Below are positions 50,347 through 58,700 of a stretch of 64,000 bases of DNA, one piece after another (position 1 is the stretch's first letter; every line of letters begins with the position of its first letter). Origin of the DNA: UKL13-2 sp043744255 (GTDB taxonomy: Bacteria; Pseudomonadota; Gammaproteobacteria; Burkholderiales; Usitatibacteraceae); the NCBI GenBank assembly GCA_043744255.1, contig JAYTVA010000042.1, positions 1 through 64,000 on the forward strand. Reading direction: 5' to 3'. Position numbers and translations under genes: made by a program. Below the pieces are notes generated by a model. The model searched no databases, had not been told where the DNA came from, and was given only the letters and a program-made list of their open reading frames with translations.

Positions 50347-52392
50347 TCACGCTGCCAACTTCATCCCGTAATGCCGCAGCAATGGCTCCATCTCTGGCTT
50401 GCGCCCACGAAACGCGATGAATGATTCCATCGCTGGGCGACTGCCACCCCTTGACAACACTTCGCGTCGAAACCGGGCACCCGTCTCAGGATTCAACACC
50501 CCTGTTTCTTCAAACGCAGCAAACGCGTCAGCGGATAACACCTCGGCCCATTTATAGCTGTAATACCCGGCCGCGTAGCCGCCACCAAAGATGTGACCAA
50601 AGGCATGCGTGGCACGGTTGAACTCCGGGTAACGCACCACCGCGACTTCAGCACGCACCCGGCTGATGAGCGGCTGAATTTGCGCGGTGAGCGGCGCGAA
50701 ATCGGTGTGCAGCCCCATGTCAATCAGTGCGAATTCAAGCTGCCGCACAAAGCCCATGCCCGCCTGAAAATTTTTCGCCGCCAGCATTTTCTCAAACAGC
50801 GCTCGCGGGAGCGATGCGCCAGTGTCAACGTGCGCCGTCATGTGCGTGAGCACCTCCCACTCCCAGCAAAAATTCTCCATGAACTGCGACGGTAGTTCGA
50901 CCGCATCCCATTCCACGCCGCTGATTCCGGACACGCCGAGTTCATCGACTTCGGTGAGCAACTGGTGCAGGCCGTGACCGAATTCGTGGAACAACGTGAT
51001 GACATCGCGGTGGGTGAACAAGGCGGGCTTGCCACCCACGGGAGCGGCAAAATTACAGGTGAGGAAGGCGACCGGGTGTTGTGCCGCACCATTGACGGCG
51101 CGGCGATTGATCGCATCGTCCATCCACGCGCCGCCACGCTTGCCGACGCGCGCGTAGAGGTCGAGGTAGAACTGACCGACCAACGCACCTTGGGGGCTGC
51201 GCACGTCGAAAAATCCGACATCCGCATGCCAAGCCTCGGCCGCAGCACGTGCTATTTTGACCCCGTAAATCGTCTCGATCACCCTGAAAAGCCCCGCCAA
51301 TACTCGCTCTTCGGCAAAGTACTGTTTTACCTCCTGATCCGAAAACGCGTAGCGCTGCTGGCGTAATTTTTCGGAAACATACGATACATCCCACGCATTC
51401 AAGTCGGCCATGTTAAGTTCAGCGCGCGCGAAGGCAAGCAACGCTTGCCAATCCTTTTCTGCAAACGGTTTGGACTTCGCCGCCATGCCGCGCAAAAACG
51501 CGACCACTTCGGCAGGCGACTCGGCCATTTTGGAGGCGAGCGAAACGTCGGCATAACTCGGGTAGCCCAGCAGGGCGGCCGCCTCAGCGCGCAAAGTGAG
51601 AATGCGCTGAATATTGGCGGTGTTGTCCCACTTGGCTTCGGCCCCCAGCTCGGAGGCGCGGGTGACAAAGGCGCGGTACAGCCTCTCGCGCAGCGGTTGA
51701 AAGCCCGCATATTGCAGCACCGGCAAATAGCAGGGCGCATGCAGCGTCAGTTTCCAGCCGGTCTTACCCTCAGCCTTCGCGGCCTCACGCGCGACCGTCT
51801 TCACGTCGTCGGGAATTCCTGCCAGCTCCTGTTCGTCGTCAACAAAATAGGCAAACGCGTTGGTGGCGTCGAGCACGTTGTCATTAAATTTTGAGCTGAC
51901 GGAGGAGAGCTCTTCCTGCACGGCTTGAAAGCACGCCTTTTTTTCGTCGGATAACTCAGCACCTCCCAAACGAAAATCACGCAATTCGTTTTCGAGCGTT
52001 TGTTGTTGCGCGGCACTCAAGGTCGCGAACGCCGGTCCGTGGCGTAGCGCTTTGTACTTCGCGTACAGCGCGTCGTTTTGCGAGAGCTCCGACCAGTATT
52101 GCGTGACCACAGGCAGCATGGTGTTGTACGCATCGCGAATTTCAGCCGAATTGACCACGCCATTCAAGTGCGCAGTCACGCCCCAGGCACGCGACAGCCG
52201 CTCGTGGGCGTTATCAAGCGGCGTCACCACCGTTTGCCACGTGGGCGCTGATGAATCTGCTGCCAAGCCGTGCACCACGGCACGCGCGTCGGCGATCAAT
52301 TGTTCGATCGCGGGTTTGACGTGCGCCGGCGTGAAGGCCGCAAACTTAGGCAGGCCGGAAAAGTCGAGTAATGGGTTTGCAATTGCATTCAT
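50347..52392 (-). CDS. prlC: Oligopeptidase A (M3 family)
   Basis: A 681-residue cytoplasmic zinc metallopeptidase that degrades signal peptides and small peptides. The zinc motif HEFGH is in LFHEFGHGLHQLL (near residue 470), with the third ligand Glu in GVEWDAVELPSQFMENF. The N-terminal NPLLDFSGLPKFAAFTPAHVKPAIEQLI is typical. Length matches the E. coli enzyme at 680. The ATG at 52392 fits the family start, and the frame runs on upstream without similarity. It lies upstream of the DUF4124-xth pair with a 68-bp gap, and is divergent from dusA. Confidence 0.96.
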   Translation of the reverse strand: MNAIANPLLDFSGLPKFAAFTPAHVKPAIEQLIADARAVVHGLAADSSAPTWQTVVTPLDNAHERLSRAWGVTAHLNGVVNSAEIRDAYNTMLPVVTQYWSELSQNDALYAKYKALRHGPAFATLSAAQQQTLENELRDFRLGGAELSDEKKACFQAVQEELSSVSSKFNDNVLDATNAFAYFVDDEQELAGIPDDVKTVAREAAKAEGKTGWKLTLHAPCYLPVLQYAGFQPLRERLYRAFVTRASELGAEAKWDNTANIQRILTLRAEAAALLGYPSYADVSLASKMAESPAEVVAFLRGMAAKSKPFAEKDWQALLAFARAELNMADLNAWDVSYVSEKLRQQRYAFSDQEVKQYFAEERVLAGLFRVIETIYGVKIARAAAEAWHADVGFFDVRSPQGALVGQFYLDLYARVGKRGGAWMDDAINRRAVNGAAQHPVAFLTCNFAAPVGGKPALFTHRDVITLFHEFGHGLHQLLTEVDELGVSGISGVEWDAVELPSQFMENFCWEWEVLTHMTAHVDTGASLPRALFEKMLAAKNFQAGMGFVRQLEFALIDMGLHTDFAPLTAQIQPLISRVRAEVAVVRYPEFNRATHAFGHIFGGGYAAGYYSYKWAEVLSADAFAAFEETGVLNPETGARFRREVLSRGGSRPAMESFIAFRGRKPEMEPLLRHYGMKLAA

Positions 52393-52495
52393 GGGTGGAA
52401 ATCTGCGCCGTTCTGTCGATGAGTACGCCATGTTAGTCGATTCTTCCGCGATTCTGGCTCGTTTGTGTTTAAACGCACAGCAGGGCGTGTTGCGG

Positions 52496-52501
52496 TATCG
52501 T
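52496..52501 (+). promoter_or_regulatory. Putative -10 hexamer of dusA
   Basis: TATCGT begins 13 nt before the dusA ATG, with no Shine-Dalgarno between. It is consistent with near-leaderless expression; no clear -35. Confidence 0.3.
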
Positions 52502-52508
52502 CGCGCCT

Positions 52509-53471
52509 ATGAACGCCATTACTCCTGACACGCACCGCCTCTCCGTCGCGCCGATGATGGATTGGACCGACCGCCATTGCCGTAAATTTCATCGCCTGCT
52601 GACGCGCCGCACGCGTCTCTACACCGAGATGGTGACCACTGGCGCGCTGATTCATGGCAACCAGCCGCGTCATCTCGATTTCAATCGCGAGGAGCATCCC
52701 GTCGCGCTGCAACTCGGCGGCAGCGACACAGCGGATCTCGCCACCGCCGCCAAGCTCGGCGCGCAATGGGGCTACGACGAAATCAATCTTAACTGCGGCT
52801 GCCCGTCTGAGCGGGTGCAGCGCGGCAGTTTCGGCGCGTGCTTGATGGCAGAGCCCGCGCTGGTGGCCGATTGTGTCAAAGCCATGTGTGATGCGGTTTC
52901 CATCCCCGTCACCGTCAAACACCGCGTGGGTATTGATGCTTTCGAGGAGTACAGTTTTGTCCGCGACTTCGTTGGCATGGTCAGCGAGGCCGGTTGCGGG
53001 GTGTTCATCGCGCACGCGCGCAACGCCATCCTCAAAGGTCTCAGCCCCAAAGAAAATCGCGAAATCCCGCCGTTGAAATACGCATTCGTCTATCAACTCA
53101 AACGTGATTTTCCGCATTTGAAAATTGTCATCAACGGCGGCGTCAATACCTCCGACGAAATTCGCACCCACCTCGCGCACGTCGATGGCGTCATGATTGG
53201 CCGCGAGGCGTATCACAACCCCTATTGGCTGGGCTCGTGGGATCGCGAGTTTTACGACGATGCGCATACTGAGCCAACGCGGGAAGAAATTGAACAAGCG
53301 ATGATTGCTTACGCAGATCAACAAGTCGCGCTTGGCTCCACCCGTCACGCGGTGATGCGACATATGGTCGGGCTGTACAAGGGCTTGTCTGGCGCACGCG
53401 CCTGGCGGCGCAAGCTCACGGGTGCGGGGATTGAGCGGGTCGCGAAGATACTGGAAGCGGCCGAGGGGTAG
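52509..53471 (+). CDS. dusA: tRNA-dihydrouridine(20/20a) synthase DusA
   Basis: A 320-residue FMN enzyme that reduces uridine 20/20a in the tRNA D-loop. The barrel begins SVAPMMDWTDRHCRKFHRLLTRRTRLYTEM. INLNCGCPSERVQRGSFGACLM (about residues 93-114) contains the catalytic Cys, and VKHRVGID, HARNAIL, INGGVNT and DGVMIGREAYHNPYWL supply FMN contacts. The N-terminal MMDWTDR is diagnostic of DusA rather than DusB or DusC. It is a single-gene unit, divergent from prlC and convergent with the DUF2087 gene. Confidence 0.96.
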   Translation: MNAITPDTHRLSVAPMMDWTDRHCRKFHRLLTRRTRLYTEMVTTGALIHGNQPRHLDFNREEHPVALQLGGSDTADLATAAKLGAQWGYDEINLNCGCPSERVQRGSFGACLMAEPALVADCVKAMCDAVSIPVTVKHRVGIDAFEEYSFVRDFVGMVSEAGCGVFIAHARNAILKGLSPKENREIPPLKYAFVYQLKRDFPHLKIVINGGVNTSDEIRTHLAHVDGVMIGREAYHNPYWLGSWDREFYDDAHTEPTREEIEQAMIAYADQQVALGSTRHAVMRHMVGLYKGLSGARAWRRKLTGAGIERVAKILEAAEG

Positions 53472-53473
53472 GT

Positions 53474-53507
53474 GCCGAAACCCTAATATTGGCGCGGCGT
53501 TCCAAAC
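53474..53507. repeat. Dispersed palindromic element, copy 8
   Basis: GCCGAAACCCTAATATTGGCGCGGCGTTCC matches the core element well. It starts 2 bp after the dusA stop and ends 10 bp before the end of the convergent DUF2087 gene. Confidence 0.65.
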
Positions 53508-53516
53508 TAAGCGAAA

Positions 53517-54062
53517 TTATTTTCGCAACAGCCGCAACAACGCCAATACCTCACGGGGCGGCTCGCGTTCTACGCGTTCGTAGTCGCTGCAATCCAAATT
53601 ACGCGTGACCAAACCGTAGTTCACCAACTCCCGGCGCAAGGTCGCGTGATCGCCAAAGGTGTGTACGGCTTTGATGAATTCGTTGATGCGCGCTTCATCG
53701 AATTTTTCGCGCGGCGGGATGGTTGACCAGATCACCCACATGCACGGCAGTTGCAGCGAAAACTTTTTCGGCCAGCGGGTGAGGCGACCCTCGGCATCGA
53801 AATTTTGCGCGAGTCGTTCGAGCTTGGCGTAATCGACATCGATGACGGCGCGTGGCGGTTCGGCCAAGCGTTTCAACGCCAGTGCCGAGGCGCGCAGATG
53901 CTGGTAGTTGCGATGACCTATGGCGCGCGCCAGCACGTTGAGCATTTCCACGTGGCTCAGCGCGTGACCGGTCGGTTCGAGTTGCCGCGTCAGTAAGCGG
54001 GCGAGGATGGAAACATCGTCCGCGTAGTACGGCAAGGTGAAGGCAGTGGGGGATTTAGACAT
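53517..54062 (-). CDS. DUF2087-domain protein
   Basis: A 181-residue cytoplasmic protein. The first 65 residues (PYYADDVSILARLLTRQLEPTG, VEMLNVLARAIGHRNYQHLRA) form a helical region of the glyoxalase-superfamily-linked type, and the C-terminal 85 residues match DUF2087: FDAEGRLTRWPKKFSLQLPCMWVIWSTIPP, INEFIKAVHTFGDHATLRRELVNYGLVTR, YERVEREPP. DUF2087 is a small wing-like domain often attached to regulators; its role is unknown. GAGG lies 8 nt before the ATG at 54062; upstream codons to 54212 are not conserved in pattern. Confidence 0.88.
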   Translation of the reverse strand: MSKSPTAFTLPYYADDVSILARLLTRQLEPTGHALSHVEMLNVLARAIGHRNYQHLRASALALKRLAEPPRAVIDVDYAKLERLAQNFDAEGRLTRWPKKFSLQLPCMWVIWSTIPPREKFDEARINEFIKAVHTFGDHATLRRELVNYGLVTRNLDCSDYERVEREPPREVLALLRLLRK

Positions 54063-54269
54063 GGACGCTTCCTCAGTGAATGCGCTGATGAAATGCATGC
54101 GCCGCAAGCACGGTGCATCAATTGCCGGTGGTCGCCCTTCCGACACAGCGCAGAGAAATAGGCGTGGTCGATGAGATGAATCTGTTGCGGCAGGTTTAGC
54201 GCCCTCGCGCAAGCGAAGGTGGCGACGCCTTGGTGAACTGCCGACCCATGTTGATTCTACCTTGATCCG

Positions 54270-54275
54270 TATAAT
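54270..54275 (+). promoter_or_regulatory. Putative -10 (TATAAT) of the lipoprotein-uppP unit
   Basis: A perfect TATAAT lies 35 nt before the TTG start at 54305, and AGGAG lies between them. A TTGATT at 54251 is too close for a standard -35, so only the -10 is called. Confidence 0.5.
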
Positions 54276-54304
54276 GCAGCGGCAACCACCTTTAGGAGAC
54301 TGAC

Positions 54305-54856
54305 TTGAACTTCGCCACCAAAATTTTGGGCCCCATTTTTGCGCTGCTGCTTGCGGGCTGTGCCGGCAATGTGATGGGGTTGAATCAGCTCAATTTTTCG
54401 AATGCGGAATTGACCAGCCACCTCGCCAGACGCTTTCCGGTCGAGAAAAGCATCGCGGGGTTGCTCGATGTTTCGCTCATGCATCCGCAAGTGGAAGCCC
54501 GTGAAGACGCAGGCCAGGCCTTGCGTTTGGGCGCGAGCTTCGATGTGTCGGTGAAGATGGCGCTATCGAGCAAAACCATTGTTGGCAGGCTTGGCATGTC
54601 TGGTGTGCCGCACTACGATGCTGCAACGCGCTCAATATTTTTGCGTGATGCGCGGGTCGATTCATTGCGCGCCGAGGGTATGCCCGATGCGTTGTCGGCC
54701 GCCGTGGCGAAAGCAGCCTCGACCATTGCCAAGGAATATCTGGAAGAAAAACCATTGCGCACGTTCGCAGAAAACGAGCTGTCGATACTGGGGGTGAGGC
54801 TCAATCCGCAGCGCGTCGAAGTGGGTCGTGACGGCATTCGTTTGCTGATGCAGTAG
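54305..54856 (+). CDS. YceB-like lipoprotein (DUF1439)
   Basis: A 183-residue lipoprotein; the lipobox is LLAGC, with Cys at residue 19. The body LNFSNAELTSHLARRFPVEKSIAGLLDVSLMHPQVEA, LGASFDVSVKMAL, and the C-terminal LSILGVRLNPQRVEVGRDGIRL match DUF1439/YceB, a tubular lipid-binding-type fold found in outer-membrane lipoproteins. The start is TTG at 54305 with AGGAG 6-7 nt upstream. uppP begins 17 bp after the stop, so the two are probably co-transcribed; a shared envelope-lipid role is possible but unproven. Confidence 0.85.
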   Translation: MNFATKILGPIFALLLAGCAGNVMGLNQLNFSNAELTSHLARRFPVEKSIAGLLDVSLMHPQVEAREDAGQALRLGASFDVSVKMALSSKTIVGRLGMSGVPHYDAATRSIFLRDARVDSLRAEGMPDALSAAVAKAASTIAKEYLEEKPLRTFAENELSILGVRLNPQRVEVGRDGIRLLMQ

Positions 54857-54873
54857 TCAGCAAAGAGGCGATT

Positions 54874-55722
54874 TTGGATATTGTGTTGCTCATTCAAGCG
54901 GTCATCCTCGGCATCGTCGAAGGACTCACCGAATTTTTGCCAGTGTCGTCCACCGGCCACTTGATTCTTGCCGCCGATTTGTTGGGGCTCGGCGGCAGCG
55001 CGAAGATCAAGATTTTCAATATCGTCATTCAGGCTGGCGCAATTCTTGCGGTGTGTTGGGAGTACCGCCAGCGCTTGATCTCCACGTTTGCCGGGATCGC
55101 GAGTGATGCGGTGGCGCAGCGCTTTACGCGCAACCTCGCCATCGCTTTTTTGCCCGCCGCCAGCCTTGGCTATGTGTTCAAAGACATCATCCGTGGCGCG
55201 CTGTGGGGGCCTGTGCCCGTGGCGCTCGCGTTCGCGGTCGGTGGCTTTATCATTTTGTTTGCCGAGCGCTGGTACCAGCGCCGTGAAAAGAATGGCCTTC
55301 ATCCACGCATCAACAGCATCGACCAACTCACACCGCTGGATGCATTGAAGTTGGGCGCGGCACAGTGCGCAGCGCTGATCCCTGGCACCTCACGCTCGGG
55401 TGCGACCATCATCGGCGGCATGTTCTTCGGCCTGTCGCGCAAATGTGCCACCGAGTTTTCGTTTTTTCTCGCGATTCCGACCCTGTTTGCGGTCACCGTC
55501 TATTCACTGTGGAAAGACCGTGCGATGCTATCGGTCGCTGATCTGCCGCTGTTTGGCGTCGGCTCGGTCACCGCCTTTATCACTGCCTTTGTCGTGGTGC
55601 GCTGGCTGATTCGCTATGTCAGCTCGCATAACTTCCTCGTATTCGCGTGGTATCGCATTGCCTTCGGCCTAGTGATCATGGCGACCGCGTACTTTGGTGT
55701 GGTGGACTGGACGAAGCAGTAG
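54874..55722 (+). CDS. uppP: Undecaprenyl-diphosphatase UppP
   Basis: A 282-residue integral membrane phosphatase (BacA/UppP) that recycles undecaprenyl diphosphate to the monophosphate carrier for cell-wall synthesis and confers bacitracin tolerance. The catalytic motif is GIVEGLTEFLPVSSTGHLIL (about residues 13-32), and the second is PGTSRSGATIIGGMFFG (about 169-185). The rest is hydrophobic helices. The start is TTG at 54874. It ends 18 bp before a bidirectional terminator. Confidence 0.96.
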   Translation: MDIVLLIQAVILGIVEGLTEFLPVSSTGHLILAADLLGLGGSAKIKIFNIVIQAGAILAVCWEYRQRLISTFAGIASDAVAQRFTRNLAIAFLPAASLGYVFKDIIRGALWGPVPVALAFAVGGFIILFAERWYQRREKNGLHPRINSIDQLTPLDALKLGAAQCAALIPGTSRSGATIIGGMFFGLSRKCATEFSFFLAIPTLFAVTVYSLWKDRAMLSVADLPLFGVGSVTAFITAFVVVRWLIRYVSSHNFLVFAWYRIAFGLVIMATAYFGVVDWTKQ

Positions 55723-55740
55723 GCTTGGGTTGCAGAAACA

Positions 55741-55768
55741 AAAAACCGGCATCACGTGCCGGTTTATT
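55741..55768. terminator. Bidirectional terminator between uppP and chpA
   Basis: ACCGGCA (55745-55751) pairs with TGCCGGT (55757-55763) around a 5-nt loop, with an A-run on the left and TTTATTTGTTT on the right. It serves the ends of uppP and the leftward ChpA gene. Confidence 0.85.
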
Positions 55769-55787
55769 TGTTTGCGTTAAACACGCG

Positions 55788-58700
55788 CTACGACGCCTTC
55801 TTCTGCGTATAGGTACGAATCACCGCCAGCAATTGCTCTTCTTGATAGGGCTTGCCCATGTACTCGTTGACGCCGAGTTCGAAGGCGCGATTGCGGTGTT
55901 TGTCGGCCGTACGGGAGGTAATCATGATGATCGGAATGTTGCGTGAGCGGGCATCGGCGCGTGCATTGCGCGCGAATTCGAAGCCGTCCATACGCGGCAT
56001 TTCCACGTCGAGCAAGATGACGTCAGGCTCAATGTCCTGCAACTGTTGTAATGCGTCGATGCCGTCTTTGGCGGTGACGACTTCGAAGCCTTCGCGGGAC
56101 AACATGCGGGTGGTGATTTTGCGAACCGTCAGCGAATCATCGACCACCATCACCAGCGGCATGGTGCGCACCACGACTGGTTTTTCGTCTTTGACGAACC
56201 CGAAGTCGTCGAACATATTCGCGGCCATGGTCTCCGCCAGCGATGTTCCCGTTTGTACTTCGGGCGTCGATACGGTCACTGCCGATTGCGCGGAAGGCAC
56301 GCCACTTTCGACCTTCACGGTCGCGGCTTCGCGGTACACCAGCTGCACCGGATTCAGAATCAAAATGACCTGACCCGAACCCATCAACGTGGCGCCCGAC
56401 AAACCGACCAAACGCGCGAGTTGCGGGCCGATGTTTTTCACCACGATCTCGCGATTGCCAACAATCTCATCGACCTGCACCGCCGCGCGCTGTTGGCCGC
56501 TTTTTGCCAATATGACCGAGGCGCGGCGCGTGGCCGAGACCGTGGGTTTGCCGCCGAGCGTGGCTTCCAGTGAGCGCAAGGGATATTTGTTGCCCTTCCA
56601 GTCGATCTCACTCCGTTCCAGCAAGCCCTCGTAGCGCTTACCGTTGAAATCTTGTACCTGCTCGATCATGACCGACGGAATCGCGTAAGTCGTCTCACCA
56701 ATTTTGACCAGCACCGCCTGCGTGACCGCCAAGGTCAATGGCAACGCGATGGTGAAGGTGGTGCCGCGACCGGCGGTGGTGCTGATGTCGATGCGGCCAC
56801 CGAGCGAAAGAATTTCATTTCGCACAATGTCCATGCCGACGCCGCGACCGGACACTTGCGTGACCGTATCGGCAGTCGAAAATCCGGCCATGAAAATATA
56901 TTGGGTCAGTTGCGCGTCGGTGACCTCGGCGTCTTGGTCGATCAAACCTTGCGCAATCGCTTTGGCACGAATGCGTTCCAAGTTGAGCCCGCCGCCATCA
57001 TCGGTCAGGGTCAGCACGACCTCATTACCGACCTGCTGTGCGTCGATGGTGATTTCGCCAATCTCGGATTTGCCCTGAGACGCCCGTTCGGCGGGCAGTT
57101 CCAGCCCATGCGAGACCGCGTTGCGCAACAAATGCTCGAATGGCGCGGTGATTTTTTCCAGCACCGAGCGATCAATCTCGACACGCACACCACGGAATTC
57201 GAGGTTGGCTTTTTTGTCGAGCTCCTTGGCGGTCTGTCGCACCAGCCGGTAGAAACGATCCTGCAGATTGCCCAACGGCACCAGCCGCACGCCCATCAAG
57301 CCTTGCTGTAGCTCACGGGTAATGCGCGCTTGTTGCAACAGCGCCGCTTCGGTTTCGTCCAAATTGGCAGCCAGCGATTGCTGTAGCGTAACGACGTCGT
57401 TCAAGCTCTCGGTCACGAAGCGCGTTAATTCCTGCATCCGCGAGAAGCGGTCGAACTCGAGCGGATCAAAGTCACCGCCATGTTCTTGCGCTTCCTTGGT
57501 ACGCGACTGGATTTGCGATTCCGCCTGAATTTCGATTTCACGCAGTTGCATTTTCATGCGCGTGGCGTTTTCGGCCAACTCCATGAGTGCGCGTTTGAAC
57601 GTCGCGACTTCCAGATCGATCCGCGAACGCGCAATCGCCAGCTCGCCCGCTTCATTGACGAAGCGATCAATCATGTCGGCACTGACGCGCAACAGGGCGT
57701 GACGTTCACGGCCTTCGAGCTTCTCGCCTTCGGCAATGATTTCGGCACGCGCTGCGGCAAGTTTTGCCATCGGCGCGGGCAAGTGTTGCGACACATCCGG
57801 TACCACCGGAATTTCCATTGGCGCGGCCAACTCGCCTTTTTCCAAGTGCCCCAACGCGACGTTAAAGCGATCCAGCCCCTCGTCCACCTGATCGAATCGC
57901 GCGGCATCTGGCGCGGCCAGCGCCGCCATGTCGATGACGCGGGTCTCGAGCACATGCGAGAGTTCGCCGAGGCGCATCAGCCCGGCCATGCGCGCGGAGC
58001 CCTTGAGGGTGTGCAAATGGCGCGCCAATTCTGCCGCCGGCGCAGGATTGGTCGGCGCGGCGCGCCAGCGGCGCAATGCGTCGCCGACCTGCGGTGTGAT
58101 CTCGCGCGCTTCTTCGAGAAAGATCGGCAGCAAGTCGCGATCAACGTCATCCTTGACCACGCGACGGTTTTGCTCGGGCTCCGCGACCAGTGCTGCAACC
58201 GGCGGCGGGACCGCAGACTGCACCGCAACGGGTGGCGCGGTCTCGATTGGCGCCAGCGGCGGCGGCACCGGTTCTGTTGACTTAGGCACCGGCACGCCGG
58301 GCACTTTGAACGGTGAGGCGGTGGCACCGGTGAGAGCCGCACCACCAATGGCCGCGCCAGCGACGGCACTGATTTTCCACCACGGACTGTCTGCGGGTGC
58401 CGCGGGGGGTGCACTCGCGGGTGCAGCCGGTGCGGGTGCAGGCGGTGCGGGTGCAAGCGGGGCAGGTGAAACGGGTGGCAGAACGGGTGGTGGCTCCAGC
58501 GCCCGTTCTACCACCGGTGCCAGCGGCGGCGCGACCACCTCGGGCTTGGCGGGCACATCAAAAAAATCGAAGTCGGCGTTGTCGCTTGGCGCGGGCGACG
58601 TTTCCGTCGACGGCGCGGTCACGGCAGGTGCGGCGATGTGTGGCGCGACTGGCGGGACAGGGGGTGACGCGGGCGGCGTCATCGCTTGCGTTGCGCGCAG

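Noticed and set aside
1461..53507. CRISPR-like interpretation of the repeated palindrome
   Set aside because: Copies are single, kilobases apart and diverged; no regular spacing, no spacers and no cas genes.
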